Part shown: piece after piece, positions 43,777 through 55,600 of the stretch
Layout: the number at the start of each line of letters is the position of its first letter
Position numbering within the stretch: position 1 is the first letter of the stretch
Made by a program: the position numbers and the translations under genes
Notes under the pieces: model-generated
The model's input: the letters and a program-made list of their open reading frames with translations, nothing else
Database searches by the model: none
What the model was told of the DNA's origin: nothing
NCBI GenBank assembly: GCA_947475245.1
Contig: CANJLW010000003.1
Location: 124,001 to 188,000, forward strand
Direction: 5' to 3'
DNA length: 64,000 nt
Source: Acetobacteraceae bacterium
Lineage (GTDB): Bacteria > Pseudomonadota > Alphaproteobacteria > Acetobacterales > Acetobacteraceae

Positions 43777-45909
43777 TCACAAATCCATTTCGCGGATCAG
43801 CGTGGCGATTGTGCGTCGATAGATGCCGGCCAGAATGCTTTCCTCGTCGCCGTCGATCACCACGTGCCCCGGCATCCGCCGGGGCAAAACGCCGAGCGGG
43901 GCGGCGGGTTTGAGGATTGCGCGATAGACGGCGTCGGAGGGGACGAGCCTGCCGGCCGTGTCCTTGCGCACGCCCAGCGTGCCGCCGTGGACGCTGGTGA
44001 TTTCCGGTGCCTCGATAATCCGGGCCGAGGCCGGCGCGACACTGTCGAGGATCAGGCGGATCGGCGCGTCGGCATTGGCGGGGTAGAACGTGGCGTGGGC
44101 GCCGTTATGCAGCCGATCGATATCGGCTTCCGCCACATAGGCTTCGACCATGGCGGTATCCGGCGCGACAAGCATGCCCAGCCGTTCCCGCCGCGACAGC
44201 CACGACCCCTGATGCAGCGACACCGGCACATCCCGCACCGTGCCGGCAAAGGGCGCGCGGACGACCAGGGCGGCGCGCTGCGCCAGCAGGGCGGCTTCCT
44301 CGGCGATTGATTTCTGAAGCTCCTGCCAGGAGACTTCCAGATCGTCGGTCGATGCGGCATCGAAGGCCTGACCTTCGATCTTCACGCGCAGGGTCTGGAT
44401 TTTCGCCCGCACCGCGTCGATCCTGGTATCGACCGCGGGTGATTCCAGGCGGAACACGATCTCTCCGTCCTTGACCGCCGCACCGTTCGGCAGGCCGGCG
44501 ACCAGGCGGCCGGGTTCGTCGGTGAACAGTGTGGTTTCCTGCGTGCTGCGCAGCAGGGCCACCGCGTCGATATGGCCGCGCCAGGGAACGACCAGCCCGG
44601 CGATCATCAGTGCGAACACACTGAGCGTCACGATCACGCGCCCGTTCAGCCGCGTCGAGCCGGCGCGTCCGACCCAAACCCGAAGCTCCGCGACGATCGG
44701 TCGGATGACGAACCACCAGAGTTCGACCGCCATCAGGAATACGCCCAAGGCTTTGAACGCGATCGTATAGACGAGCACCGCGATGCCGACGAACAGGAAG
44801 AACCGATAGGTCATCGCGGCCAGCGCGTAGGTCAGCACGACGGTGCGCAGACGGGGTGGGAAGACTTCGGGCGGCGGCACGCCCCAACCGAACAATGTCT
44901 CCCGCAGCCACCAGCGCGCATAGGCGAAGCCGCGATCCTGCAGGTTCGGCACGTCCAGGAAGTCTGACAGCAGGTAGTAGCCGTCGAACCGCATCAGCGG
45001 GTTGACGTTCACCAGGATCGTTACGATCCAGGTGGAGCTGGACAGCAGGAACACGGCGGTGCGCAGCGGGCCGTCGGCCAGCACGGCCCAGAGCAGCGTC
45101 GCCAGCACGGCCAGGATCAGTTCGGCGCCGACACCGGCGGCATCGATGGCCATGCGCTTGCGCCGGTCGGTCAGCCGCCAGGCCTCGGTCGTGTCGGTCC
45201 AGAGGACGGGCCACAGCACCATCAGCGCGATGCCCATCGCGGGCACGCGGCAGCCGAAATGCTTGGCGGTCACGCCGTGGCCGATCTCGTGCACGATCTT
45301 GGCCCCGCCCATGGCGAGCGCCACGAGAATGACGCCTTCGACCGAGAAAAGGTCCAGGAAGTTGTGCCAGTAAAGGTCCCACTGTCCCGACACCAGGTGC
45401 ACCGACACCAGCGCCAGTGTCAGCATCGTCAGCAGAAAGCCGCGGGTGAACACATAGCGGGTAACCGGCACCGCCGCCGTCAGCAAACGGTCCGGATTGA
45501 TCAGGCGCAGACGCAGGAACAAATAATGCTTCAGCAGCCAGGACCCGGCGGAGCTTTTGCGCGCCCGCAACTCCTCCATCAGGCGCTGGGTGCCGCGCGG
45601 TCCGGCGATCGACAACAGCCCGGCGGCGGCGGCGAAGCGCAGGAACGCGGTGACGTCGGCCTCCTCGGCGCGGATCGTCGTTTCCTCGGCGATGGATTGC
45701 GCGATCCCCGCGCCGTCGCCGATGCCCCAGCGGGACAGGATTTCGAACTCCAGCCAGCCGATCCGCAGGAAGCGGTGGCGGGCGGGATCGTGGATGGTCC
45801 AACTGGGGGAGCCGTCGGCCGAGGTCGGACCGGGCATCAGCCGCAGGTCCTCTCGCAACGGCGGCAGAGGGGACGGGCCGAAACCGGCGGCGGCTACAGC
45901 GCCAGCCAT
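43777..45909 (-). CDS. M50 metalloprotease/HlyD-like adaptor hybrid membrane protein
   Basis: A polytopic protein of about 710 residues. Residues 15-110 are soluble (LPPLREDLRL, then a PqqD-like winged-helix pattern WTIHDPARHRFLRIGWLEFEIL). Residues about 145-450 contain several membrane helices with the zinc site HEIGHG (207-212) and the second M50 motif NPLMRFDG (303-310, Asp309). From about 455 to the end lies a HlyD-type region: DEPGRLVAGLPNGAAVKDGE (half lipoyl domain), a coiled hairpin, APFAGTVRDVP and a beta-barrel part. Both parts are intact. It is the last gene of the adhesin/TolC/adaptor group and overlaps the preceding adaptor by 16 bases. The start at 45909 keeps the family-like LPPLRED segment; 45837 is an alternative. 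Protease, transporter or anchor roles are open. Confidence 0.82.
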   Translation of the reverse strand: MAGAVAAAGFGPSPLPPLREDLRLMPGPTSADGSPSWTIHDPARHRFLRIGWLEFEILSRWGIGDGAGIAQSIAEETTIRAEEADVTAFLRFAAAAGLLSIAGPRGTQRLMEELRARKSSAGSWLLKHYLFLRLRLINPDRLLTAAVPVTRYVFTRGFLLTMLTLALVSVHLVSGQWDLYWHNFLDLFSVEGVILVALAMGGAKIVHEIGHGVTAKHFGCRVPAMGIALMVLWPVLWTDTTEAWRLTDRRKRMAIDAAGVGAELILAVLATLLWAVLADGPLRTAVFLLSSSTWIVTILVNVNPLMRFDGYYLLSDFLDVPNLQDRGFAYARWWLRETLFGWGVPPPEVFPPRLRTVVLTYALAAMTYRFFLFVGIAVLVYTIAFKALGVFLMAVELWWFVIRPIVAELRVWVGRAGSTRLNGRVIVTLSVFALMIAGLVVPWRGHIDAVALLRSTQETTLFTDEPGRLVAGLPNGAAVKDGEIVFRLESPAVDTRIDAVRAKIQTLRVKIEGQAFDAASTDDLEVSWQELQKSIAEEAALLAQRAALVVRAPFAGTVRDVPVSLHQGSWLSRRERLGMLVAPDTAMVEAYVAEADIDRLHNGAHATFYPANADAPIRLILDSVAPASARIIEAPEITSVHGGTLGVRKDTAGRLVPSDAVYRAILKPAAPLGVLPRRMPGHVVIDGDEESILAGIYRRTIATLIREMDL

Positions 45910-47231
45910 TGCCGCACGATCGCGATGGGGCGGCGCAGCAGCCAAACCGCCAGAGGCTGTCGTTCGCCGTAGATTTTGGCCGTTCCCTTCATGCCGAGGC
46001 GCTCAGGCGGGCCGTCGGCGAAGCGGGCGCGGAAGGTGTAGGCCATGATCCCGTCCGGGGTCGGGGCGCTGCTGTAGCTTGCGAAATCCAGCGTGGAGCG
46101 GCGCGGGCGATCGGGCGCGACGTTGCTGAAGAAGACGACTTCGGCGCCTTTTTCAAAGGTGACGGCCTCCTGCGCCGGGACCTGCATTTCCAGTTCGGTG
46201 CGGGTGGGCGATGCGATCAACATGATCCGCTCCCCCATCGTCACCGGCTTGCCGATCCAGTCCGCGGGCCCGTCGAACACCGCGATACCGTCGATCGGCG
46301 CGGTCATTTCGGCGCGCGCCAATAATCCCCTTGCATAGGCGAGTTCGGTGATCTGCTGTTCCACCTTGCCGGAAATCACCGCGAGGCGGGACTTGGCGGT
46401 CTGGTCGTTCAAAGCCTGTTGAGAGGCCACGGCGTATTCCGCGCGCGCCATTTCCAGCGCGCGTTCGGTGACGTCGTAGCGGGTTTGCAGTTGGTCGCGA
46501 TCGAGCGTGACCAGCTTGTCGCCCGCCTTGACCATCGCATTGGGCGCGATGTGGACGCGATCCACCACGCCCTCGAACGGCGCGCGCACCGGGGCAGGAT
46601 CGATGGCCGTCACCTCGGCGGAAGCGACCACCGATTGGCGCACGGGCAGGGACAGAACGACCCCGATCAGCACGATGACGGCAAGGGCAATCAGCTTGCG
46701 GCGCGGCGCCCATCCCAGCCGAAAGCCGGTGCGGCCGGCGCGATCCAAGGCCAGGCACTGCGCATAGGCACCCAGCAGGAAGGCCAGCACGCGGCGTTCC
46801 GCGTCGGACCAGGGATCGGCGCGCGCCAGCAGCAACCCGCCCAGAAAGCCGCCGTTCGGCAGCGCCAGCGGACACCACAGCGCGTGGGTGGGCAGCCATT
46901 CGGCCCAGCTGTCCCGCAGTTCGGGCGAGAGTTCGGCTGGTTGCACCACGCGTGCTTCGCGCGCGCCGTCGCCTCGGGTCAGGGCCGGCAGAAGCTTGTT
47001 CAGCCACAGGCGATACGGCGCGCCCGGGTCGGGCGTCGCCACGCCCGAGAGCACCAGGCGCGGGCCGTTCGCCTCCATCCGCCAGAGCGCCGCCTGTTGA
47101 TAGGGGACGACCGTCGCTGTCTCATTGGCGATCAGGAATTCAAGCTCCGGCCCATGCGCGTCTCTCGCCCGCTGCTCCAGTTGCAGCAGAGCGGTCAGCG
47201 CGAGCAGTTGCTGATTGAGCGAGGTGTTCAT
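45894..47231 (-). CDS. HlyD-family adaptor with N-terminal GAF-like domain
   Basis: A 445-residue membrane-anchored protein. Residues 1-170 look like a cytoplasmic GAF-like sensor domain (LEFLIANETATVVPYQQAALW, LPTHALWCPLALPNGGFLGGLLLA). One transmembrane helix follows (KLIALAVIVLIGVVLSLPV, about 182-200). The periplasmic part is an HlyD/membrane-fusion adaptor with VRAPFEGVVDRVHIAPNAMVKAGDKLVTLD, a helical hairpin and MTAPIDGIAVFDG. Adaptors of this kind bridge an inner-membrane component to TolC. A cytoplasmic GAF-like module on an adaptor is unusual and may sense a ligand or dock a partner. It overlaps the M50 gene and follows the small adaptor by 36 bp. Confidence 0.8.
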   Translation of the reverse strand: MNTSLNQQLLALTALLQLEQRARDAHGPELEFLIANETATVVPYQQAALWRMEANGPRLVLSGVATPDPGAPYRLWLNKLLPALTRGDGAREARVVQPAELSPELRDSWAEWLPTHALWCPLALPNGGFLGGLLLARADPWSDAERRVLAFLLGAYAQCLALDRAGRTGFRLGWAPRRKLIALAVIVLIGVVLSLPVRQSVVASAEVTAIDPAPVRAPFEGVVDRVHIAPNAMVKAGDKLVTLDRDQLQTRYDVTERALEMARAEYAVASQQALNDQTAKSRLAVISGKVEQQITELAYARGLLARAEMTAPIDGIAVFDGPADWIGKPVTMGERIMLIASPTRTELEMQVPAQEAVTFEKGAEVVFFSNVAPDRPRRSTLDFASYSSAPTPDGIMAYTFRARFADGPPERLGMKGTAKIYGERQPLAVWLLRRPIAIVRQWLAL

Positions 47232-47267
47232 GGCCTGTCGACGAGCGGTCGGTCGGAAACCGCGACT

Positions 47268-48059
47268 CTATCGTTCACCGGCCGGCGGCGCCAGCAGTGC
47301 TCGGCCGCTCATGCCCGACAGCAGATCGTCGGGCGCGATGGGCAGGCGGCCATAGACCTTGATGGATCGGCTGATCGGATCCACGCGGCCGGACAGGCGC
47401 GTTACTTCCGCGCCATAGGTTTTGCCGGTTTCATCGATGACGACGTCGAACTTCGCCCCGGGCTTGAGCCAGGCGAGCCAGCGGGAGGGAACAATCATCT
47501 CCAGCTCCAACTCCCGGTCGGACAGGATGTCGAGCATCGGCGAACCCAGTCCCATGAACTGGTATGGGTGCCCCATGACCGCGGCGACCCGGCCCGAGAA
47601 AGGCGCGGTGACGGTGCAGTGTTCGACCATGGCGGTGTTGGTCGCGACATCGGCCGCGGCTTCGTTCATTTCCGCGGCGGCGACGTCATATTCGAGGCCG
47701 GTGGAGGTTCCGAGGCTGCGAAGCTGCTGCTTGTTGGAGAAGATGCGCCGCTTAGCGTCCAACAGGGCGCGGGCGTGGGCGAGCGAGCCTTCGCGTTCGC
47801 CACAGGCGAATTTCGCGATCAATTGGCCCTTTTGGAAGCGGTCGCCGTCGCGCAGGGGGAATTCGTTCAACCGCCCGGCCATCGGCGCGCCGATGGTTGC
47901 ACTGATCACGGGCACGACCTGAACGCGGATGTCGCGCATGGCGTTATCGACGGGGCGCGCGAGCCCTTGCGTGGGTTCGCGCGCTTCCCTCGGTCGGTCC
48001 TGCGCGGTCGCGTAGCCGCAGGACAGAAGCATCAAGGCTGCAACAAGAAACCTTGTCAC
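47268..48059 (-). CDS. Small periplasmic adaptor (HlyD/RND membrane-fusion type)
   Basis: A 263-residue exported protein from a GTG at 48059 that overlaps the TolC stop (GTGA). The signal peptide is VTRFLVAALMLLSCGYATAQ; LLSC could alternatively act as a lipobox. The mature part has the lipoyl half-motifs GAPMAGRLNEFPLRDGDRFQKGQLIAKF and CTVTAPFSGRVAAV, a short coiled coil between them and a beta-barrel region (VPSRWLAWLKPGAKFDV). It is shorter than typical adaptors. Being the second adaptor in this operon, it may act as a periplasmic link between TolC and the membrane-anchored components. Confidence 0.85.
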   Translation of the reverse strand: MTRFLVAALMLLSCGYATAQDRPREAREPTQGLARPVDNAMRDIRVQVVPVISATIGAPMAGRLNEFPLRDGDRFQKGQLIAKFACGEREGSLAHARALLDAKRRIFSNKQQLRSLGTSTGLEYDVAAAEMNEAAADVATNTAMVEHCTVTAPFSGRVAAVMGHPYQFMGLGSPMLDILSDRELELEMIVPSRWLAWLKPGAKFDVVIDETGKTYGAEVTRLSGRVDPISRSIKVYGRLPIAPDDLLSGMSGRALLAPPAGER

Positions 48060-49636
48060 GTACCCGACGGACCCGCCGGTGCCGGCAGCGTGATTTCCGG
48101 CGGAAGACCGTTGGCCCACGGCGTGATGGACGGGTTGATGGCGCGCGACAGTGCTTCGAGATCGTCGATCTCCACCGTCGGCGGCACCAGATCGATACCG
48201 CAGGAGATATAGAGGCTGACCAGCGCGAAGCGGGTCTGGGTCACGCTTTGGAAGTAGCTGAGTTCGGCGATGGCCAAGGCCAGTTCGCGCCGCACTTTTT
48301 CAGCTTCCGAGATGGAGCTTGCCGCCAGCGCGTTCGCGCTGGAACGGTTGATGCGGCGTTCGATCGCCAGCACTTCCCGCGCGGTTTTCAGATCGGTGAC
48401 GGCATGGGTGTATTGCTGGAAGGCCAGATTGATCTGGCTGAGCACCGCGACGCTCAAAGCCAGGCGACGGGTTTTGGAGACTTCCACCGCTTGTTCGGCG
48501 GCGGCCAAAGCGCGCGGGCCGCGGATCAGGTTGGTCAGGTTGAAGCTGGCCTGAACGCCGATCGATGCCCAGGTGTGATTATACAGGTATTTGTTCGTAT
48601 CGTAGTTGAAGTTGGCGAGGAAGCCAACTCCCGGCATCATCTTGATGATTTCCTTGTAGATGTCCTGCCGGTCGATCTGTTCCTGATAGGCTTCTTCCCG
48701 CAGTTCCGGACGCAGCGCGAGGCCCATTTCCTCCAGCCTGCGGGGGTTGAGGTCGGTCTGCGGAACGTCGAGGTCCCAGCTTTTTTCCGACAATTGCATC
48801 GCGGAGCCATTGGGCACGTTGATCAGGGTCGAAAGCTGCGCGCGGGCATTGCGCAGATCGCTTTCGATGTGCCGCAACTGGCCGACGACGCCCATCATTT
48901 CGCGTTGGAATTCCAGCATCGGCATGTCGGGCGACAATTGCCGGCGGGTGGCTTCCTGCGCGGAGGCGAGGACTTTTTCCGCCCGGACCAGCAGCGGCTG
49001 AAGCCGGGGCAGCATGCTGCCGGCGATCAGTGCCTTCCAGTAGGAATCCTGCACGCGCTTGACGATATCGCCAATAATCTTGCGGCGCCGTTCGACGGAC
49101 ACATAGGACTGGAAGCCCTGCTGCTTCGCCTGCAGATAGCCCAGCCCGACGTCGAGCACGGTCCAGGTGAATTCCGGTCCGGCGGTGTAGTGCTTGGGTT
49201 CTTCCGAGAATGCGTGATCCAGCGACACCTGACGGGTGCGGACGTTGATGCTCTGCGCGGCGGGGTCGTTGCTACGCTGATTATAGCCGCCGTTCAGCGC
49301 GAGGCGCGGCAGCATCTGCGCCAGGGCGATGTCGAACTGGCGTTCCTGCTGCGAGATCTGCTGCCTGGACAGTTCGGAATCGTAATTGTACTTCAGCGCC
49401 CGCGCGACGACGTCCGACAACGACAGCGGCCGATCGATCGGCACATTGTTGCTGATGATCTTTTGATAATCATCCTGTGCTCGGCGTACGTGTTCGGCCG
49501 GTGTGATCGGGTCGGGCTTCAAGGAGCACCCGACGATCGGCAACAGCATCAACAATGGCACTCCCCAACGGCGGAGAGTTTGACCCGTCAGGCTTGCGCC
49601 TGACCGGCGTTGCATCGAAACAACCGGATTCGTCAT
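48056..49636 (-). CDS. TolC-family outer-membrane channel lipoprotein
   Basis: A 526-residue protein with the TolC/OEP pattern of two long coiled-coil halves, for example LSRQQISQQERQFDIALAQ and MLEFQREMMGVVGQLRHIE. A signal peptide ends in the lipobox IVGC (RRWGVPLLMLLPIVGCS), so it is probably a lipoprotein as in OprM/NodT-type channels. It starts 55 bases after the adhesin gene ends, at an ATG at 49636 (a second Met 7 codons later is possible), and its stop overlaps the small adaptor's GTG. It gives the operon an outer-membrane conduit. Confidence 0.85.
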   Translation of the reverse strand: MTNPVVSMQRRSGASLTGQTLRRWGVPLLMLLPIVGCSLKPDPITPAEHVRRAQDDYQKIISNNVPIDRPLSLSDVVARALKYNYDSELSRQQISQQERQFDIALAQMLPRLALNGGYNQRSNDPAAQSINVRTRQVSLDHAFSEEPKHYTAGPEFTWTVLDVGLGYLQAKQQGFQSYVSVERRRKIIGDIVKRVQDSYWKALIAGSMLPRLQPLLVRAEKVLASAQEATRRQLSPDMPMLEFQREMMGVVGQLRHIESDLRNARAQLSTLINVPNGSAMQLSEKSWDLDVPQTDLNPRRLEEMGLALRPELREEAYQEQIDRQDIYKEIIKMMPGVGFLANFNYDTNKYLYNHTWASIGVQASFNLTNLIRGPRALAAAEQAVEVSKTRRLALSVAVLSQINLAFQQYTHAVTDLKTAREVLAIERRINRSSANALAASSISEAEKVRRELALAIAELSYFQSVTQTRFALVSLYISCGIDLVPPTVEIDDLEALSRAINPSITPWANGLPPEITLPAPAGPSGT

Positions 49637-49691
49637 GCCGAAGTGCTCTTCCCCAAATTTATTGCCGGCCTGTGTACTCGTATGGATCTCT

Positions 49692-52600
49692 TTACGCGGC
49701 GATGTCGGAGCGAGCCGCGCTGAACACATCCAGGAACGCTCTTGCCTGCGCCAACCGCCCCATTCGGCCGGCTTGATGCAATTGCGTAGAGAATGCGCTT
49801 CGACCTTCTGTCACTGCTTCCGATTCAACAACCGCTACCTCCGGCATAAATACTCCGGCGATGCGCGTTACGCCAGATGGGGTATCGTTCGATGCGGTGC
49901 GTGCCGCAAAGGCGCTGAACGCTTTTTTGATCGCGTTCTTAAGGGCATCGCTGTTGATCTGGCCCAGAAGCTCCGCCGTGTCGCCGCCGGTCGTCAGCAG
50001 GACCGGAACATCGACGAAGGTTTGGTTACCTTTGTTGTCGCGGATCACCACGATGATGGTGATGGGCGACTTCACCGTCGGCGGCGGGCTGCCGCTGAAG
50101 CTGAGCGTGGCCGGATCGAAGGTCAGCCAGGACGGCAGCGGGCCGCCGTCGGCGTTGCGTGCCTCGATGTAGAGCTGCCGAGCCTGGGCGTCGCCGCGGA
50201 GGAAGACGTTGGAGCCGAAGCCGCTGGCGCTGTCGGTACCACCGACGGGTGTTTGGTTCTGCGGCGCGTTCGGGTCGAGCGGGGGAGTGTAATCGCCCAG
50301 CGGCTGCGTGGTCGGAGGATCCGGCACGCGGAACAGCTTGCCCGTATTGGAGTTCGGGTTCGACGGATTGAACGGATCGGCCGGCGGCGCGGGGTTGAAC
50401 GGCGGGATTTGCACGAACACGCCTTCGGTCGCCGTGGCGGACCCGCCGGAAACCAGCACGTTCGGTGTCAGAACGTTGGTTTGTTCCGACACTGTCGCGC
50501 CGGTCGGCGTCACCACGGCGATCTCGTAGCTGCCGGGGGTCAGGCCGGTGAAGCTGACATTGCCCTTGCTGTCGGTGACGGCGGTCTTGCCGGTCGGGTT
50601 GCCGTTGCCGTCCAGCAGGTTGACCGTCACGCCCGACAGGTCGGTTTCGTCGCCGTCCTGAGACTTGTTGGCGTTGGTGTCGGTGTAGACATGCGCCGTG
50701 AAGGTGCCGGGGACGTAGAGGCCCTCATTCGCGCTGCCGGTTTGTCCCGATGTCAGCGTTGTCGGTGTCTGGATATTGGTTTGTTCCGAAATCTTCGATC
50801 CCGTCGGCGTGACGACCGAGATCTGGTAGTCGCCTGGCGTCAGGCCGGTGAAGCTGACATTGCCCTTGCCGTCGGTGACGGCGGTTTTACCCGTCGGATT
50901 ACCCTTGCCGTCGAGCAGGACGACCGTGACGCCGGACAGGTCGGTTTCGCCGCCGTCCTGCGTGTTGTTGGCGTTCTTGTCGGTGTAGACATGGGCGTTG
51001 AAGACAACCGGGGTGTAGAGGCCTTCGGTCGCGCTGCCGGCACCGCCCGAGGTCAGGGTTGTCGGGGTCTGGATGTTGGTTTGTTCGGAAATTTTGGTTC
51101 CGGTCGGGGTGACGACAGAGATTTCATAGTCGCCCGGCGTCAGGCCGGTGAAGCTGACATTGCCCTTGCTGTCGGTAACGGCGGTCTTGCCGGTTGGATT
51201 GCCCTTGCCGTCGAGCAGGTTGACCGTGACGCCCGACAGGTCGGTCTCACCACCGTCCTGCGTGTTGTTGGCATTTTTGTCGGTGTAGACGTGGGCGGTG
51301 AAGGTCGCGGGGACGAACACGCCTTCGACAGCGTTCTTCGCGTCGCCGGACGACAGGGTGTTCTTCGTCAGGACGTTGGTGGCCTCGGCGATTTTCGTGC
51401 CGGTGGGGGTGACGACCTGGATTTGGTAGTCGCCCGGAGTCAGGCCGGTGAAGCTGACGTTGCCCGTGCTGTCGGTGGTGCCGGACTTGCCGGTTGGTGT
51501 GCCGGTGCCGTCGAGGAGGTTGACGGTGACGCCGGACAGGTCGGTCTCACCGCTGTCCTGCGTGTTGTTGGCGTTCTTGTCGGTGTAGACGTGGGCCGAG
51601 AACGTTGCGGGGACGAAGACGCCTTCGACGGAGTTCTTCGCATCGCCGGACGACAGAGTGTTTTTCGTGAGCACGTTCGTCACTTCGGCAACGGTTGCAC
51701 CGGTGGGGGTGACGACCTGGATTTGATAGTCGCCCGGAGTCAGGCCGGTGAAGCTGACGTTGCCCTTGCTGTCTGTCGTGCCGGACTTGCCGGTTGGTGT
51801 GCCGGTGCCGTCGAGCAGGTTGACCGTGACGCCCGACAGGTCGGTTTCGCCGCCGTCCTGCGTGTTGTTCGCGTTCTTGTCGGTGTAGACGTGGGCAGAG
51901 AACGTTGCCGGGACGAACACGCCTTCGACCGAGTTCTTCGCATCGCCGGACGACAGCGTGTTCTTCGTGAGTACGTTCGTCACTTCGGCAACCGTCGCGC
52001 CCGTGGGGGTGACGACCTGGATTTGGTAATCGCCCGGAGTCAGGCCGGTGAAGCTGACGTTGCCCTTGCTGTCCGTCGTGCCGGACTTGCCGGTTGGCGT
52101 GCCGGTGCCGTCGAGGAGGTTCACGGTGACGCCCGACAGATCGGTTTCGCCGCCGTCCTGCGTGTTGTTGGCGTTTTTGTCGGTGTAGACGTGGGCAGAG
52201 AACGTTGCCGGGGTGAACACGCCTTCGACGGAGTTCTTCGCATCGCCGGACGACAGCGTGTTCTTCGTCAGGACGTTCGTCGCTTCGGCTACCGTCGTGC
52301 CGGTGGGGGTGACAACCTGGATTTGGTAGTCGCCCGGAGTCAGGCCGGTGAAGCTGACGTTGCCCTTACTGTCGGTCGTGCCGGACTTGCCGGTTGGCGT
52401 GCCGGAGCCGTCGAGCAGGTTCACGGTAACGCCGGACAGGTCGGTTTCGCCGCCGTCCTGCGTGTTGTTGGCATTCTTGTCGGTGTAGACGTGGGCCGAG
52501 AAGGTGGCGGGGACGAACACGCCTTCGACCGCGTTCTTCGCATCGCCGGACGACAGGGTGTTCTTCGTGAGAACGTTCGTCACTTCGGCGACCGTCGCAC

Positions 52601-55600
52601 CGGTGGGGGTGACGACCTGAATTTGGTAGTCGCCCGGGGTCAGGCCTGTGAAGCTGACGTTGCCCTTGCTGTCTGTCGTGCCGAACTTGCCGGTTGGCGT
52701 GCCGGTGCCGTCGAGGAGGTTCACGGTGACGCCCGACAGATCGGTTTCGCCGCCGTCTTGCGTGTTGTTGGCATTCTTGTCGGTGTAGACGTGGGCTGAG
52801 AACGTTGCGGGGGTGAAGACACCCTCCACCGCGTTCTTCGCATCGCCGGACGACAGGGTGTTCTTCGTCAGAACGTTCGTCGCTTCGGCGATTGTCGTGC
52901 CGGTGGGGGTGACGACCTGGATTTGGTAGTCGCCCGGCGTCAGGCCGGTGAAGCTGACGTTGCCCTTGCTGTCCGTCGTGCCGGACTTGCCGGTTGGCGT
53001 GCCCTTACCGTCGAGCAGGTTGACGGTGACGCCCGACAGATCGGTTTCGCCACCATCCTGCGCGTTGTTGGCGTTCTTGTCGGTATAAACGTGAGCTGTG
53101 AACGTTGCGGGCGTGAAGACACCTTCCACAGCGTTCTTCGCATCGCCGGACGACAGGGTGTTCTTCGTGAGCACGTTCGTCGCTTCGGCTACCGTCGTGC
53201 CCGTGGGGGCGACGACCTGGATTTGGTAGTCGCCCGGAGTGAGGCCGGTGAAGCTGACATTGCCCTTGCTGTCCGTTGTGCCGGACTTGCCCGTCGGTGT
53301 GCCGGCGCCGTCGAGCAGGTTCACCGTGACGCCGGACAGATCGGTCTCACCGCCGTCCTGCGTGTTGTTCGCGTTCTTGTCGGTATAGACGTGGGCAGAG
53401 AACGTTGCGGGGGTGAACACACCTTCGACCGCGTTCTTCGCGTCACCGGACGACAGCGTATTCTTCGTCAGAACGTTGGTGGCTTCCGCCACCGTCGTAC
53501 CCGTCGGGGCGACGACCTGGATTTGGTAGTCCCCTGGCGTCAGGCCGGTAAAGCTGACGTTGCCCTTGCTGTCCGTCGTTCCGGACTTGCCAGTCGGCGT
53601 GCCCTTACCGTCGAGCAGGTTGACAGTCACGCCCGACAGATCGGTCTCGCCGCCGTCCTGCGTGTTGTTCGCGTTCTTATCGGTGTAGACGTGGGCAGAG
53701 AACGTTGCGGGCGTGAACACACCTTCGACGGCGTTCTTCGCATCGCCCGACGACAGCGTGTTCTTCGTCAGGACGTTCGTCGCTTCCGCGACCGTCGTAC
53801 CCGTCGGGGCGACGACCTGGATTTGGTAGTCGCCCGGAGTGAGGCCGGTGAAGCTGACATTGCCCTTGCTGTCCGTTGTGCCGGATTTGCCAGTTGGCGT
53901 GCCGGCACCGTCGAGCAGGTTGACGGTAACGCCGGACAGGTCGGTTTCGCCGCCGTCCTGCGTGTTGTTGGCATTCTTGTCGGTATAGACATGCGTGGTG
54001 AAAGTGGCGGGGGTGAAGACACCCTCCACCGCGTTCTTCGCGTCGCCGGACGACAGCGTGTTCTTCGTCAGGACGTTCGTCGCTTCCGCCACCGTCGTAC
54101 CCGTCGGGGCGACGACCTGGATTTGGTAATCGCCCGGCGTCAGACCAGTGAAGCTGACATTGCCCTTGCTATCCGTCGTGCCGGACTTGCCAGTCGGCGT
54201 GCCCTTGCCGTCGAGCAGGTTCACCGTCACGCCGGACAGATCGGTTTCGCCGCCATCCTGCGCGTTGTTGGCGTTCTTGTCGGTATAAACGTGAGCTGTG
54301 AACGTTGCGGGGGTGAAGACACCCTCCACAGCGTTCTTCGCGTCGCCCGACGACAGCGTGTTCTTCGTCAGGACATTCGTCGCTTCCGCGACCGTCGTGC
54401 CCGTCGGGGCGACGACCTGGATCTGGTAATCGCCCGGCGTCAGGCCCGTGAAGCTGATATTCCCCTTGCTGTCCGTCGTGCCGGACTTACCCGTCGGCGT
54501 ACCCTTGCCGTCGAGCAGGTTGACGGTCACGCCGGACAGGTCAGTCTCGCCGCTGTCCTGCGTGTTGTTGGCATTCTTGTCGGTATAGACATGCGTGGTG
54601 AACGTTGCGGGCGTGAACACACCTTCGACAGCGTTCTTCGCATCGCCCGACGACAGCGTGTTCTTCGTCAGGACGTTGGTCACTTCGGCCACCGTCGTAC
54701 CCGTCGGTGCGACGACCTGGATTTGGTAATCGCCCGGCGTCAGGCCGGTGAAGCTGATATTGCCCTTGCTGTCCGTCGTTCCGGACTTGCCGGTTGGCGT
54801 CCCCTTGCCGTCGAGCAGGTTGACCGTGACGCCGGACAGATCCGTCTCGCCGCTGTCCTGCGTGTTGTTGGCATTCTTGTCGGTATAGACGTGCGCTGTG
54901 AATGTGGCGGGGGTGAAGACGCCCTCAATCGCGTTCTTCGTGTCGCCCGACGCCAGCGTGTTCTTCGTCAGCACGTTCGTCGCTTCCGCGACCGTCGTGC
55001 CCGTCGGGGTTACCACCTGGATTTGGTAGTCTCCCGGCGTCAAGGACTTGAAGCTGACGTTACCGCCACTGTCCGTGGTGCCGGACTTACCGGTCGGCGT
55101 GCCTGCGCCGTCGAGCAGGTTGACCGTGACGCCCGACAGGTCGGTCTCGCCGCCATCTTGCGTGTTGTTGGCGTTCTTATCGAGGTAGACATGCGCGGTG
55201 AAGATCGCGGGGGAGTAGACGCCCTCGATCGCGTTCTTCGTATCGCCGGACGACAACGTGTTCTTCGTCAGCACGTTGGTAAGTTCGCTGATCGTCGTGC
55301 CGCTCGGCTTTACGATCTGAATCTGATAATCGCCTGGGGTGAGGCCGGTAAAGCTCACATTGCCGCTGCTGTTCGTGGTCCCGGATTTGCCCGTCGAGTT
55401 GCCGTTCCCGTCCAACAACAACACCGTGACACCGGACAGATCGGTCTCGCCACCGTCCTGTGTCTTGTTGGCGTTCTTGTCGGTGTAGACATGGGCAATG
55501 AAGGTCGCGGGGGTGAAGACGCCTTCGATCGCATTCTTCGTGTCGCCAGACGACAGGGTGTTCTTCGTGAGAACGTTCGTCGCTTCGGCAACGGTCGTGC

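Noticed and set aside
43777-45909. Classical RND pump or ABC exporter
   Set aside because: No Walker motifs and no RND-type large periplasmic loops; the HEIGHG and NPLMRFDG motifs place it with M50 proteins.
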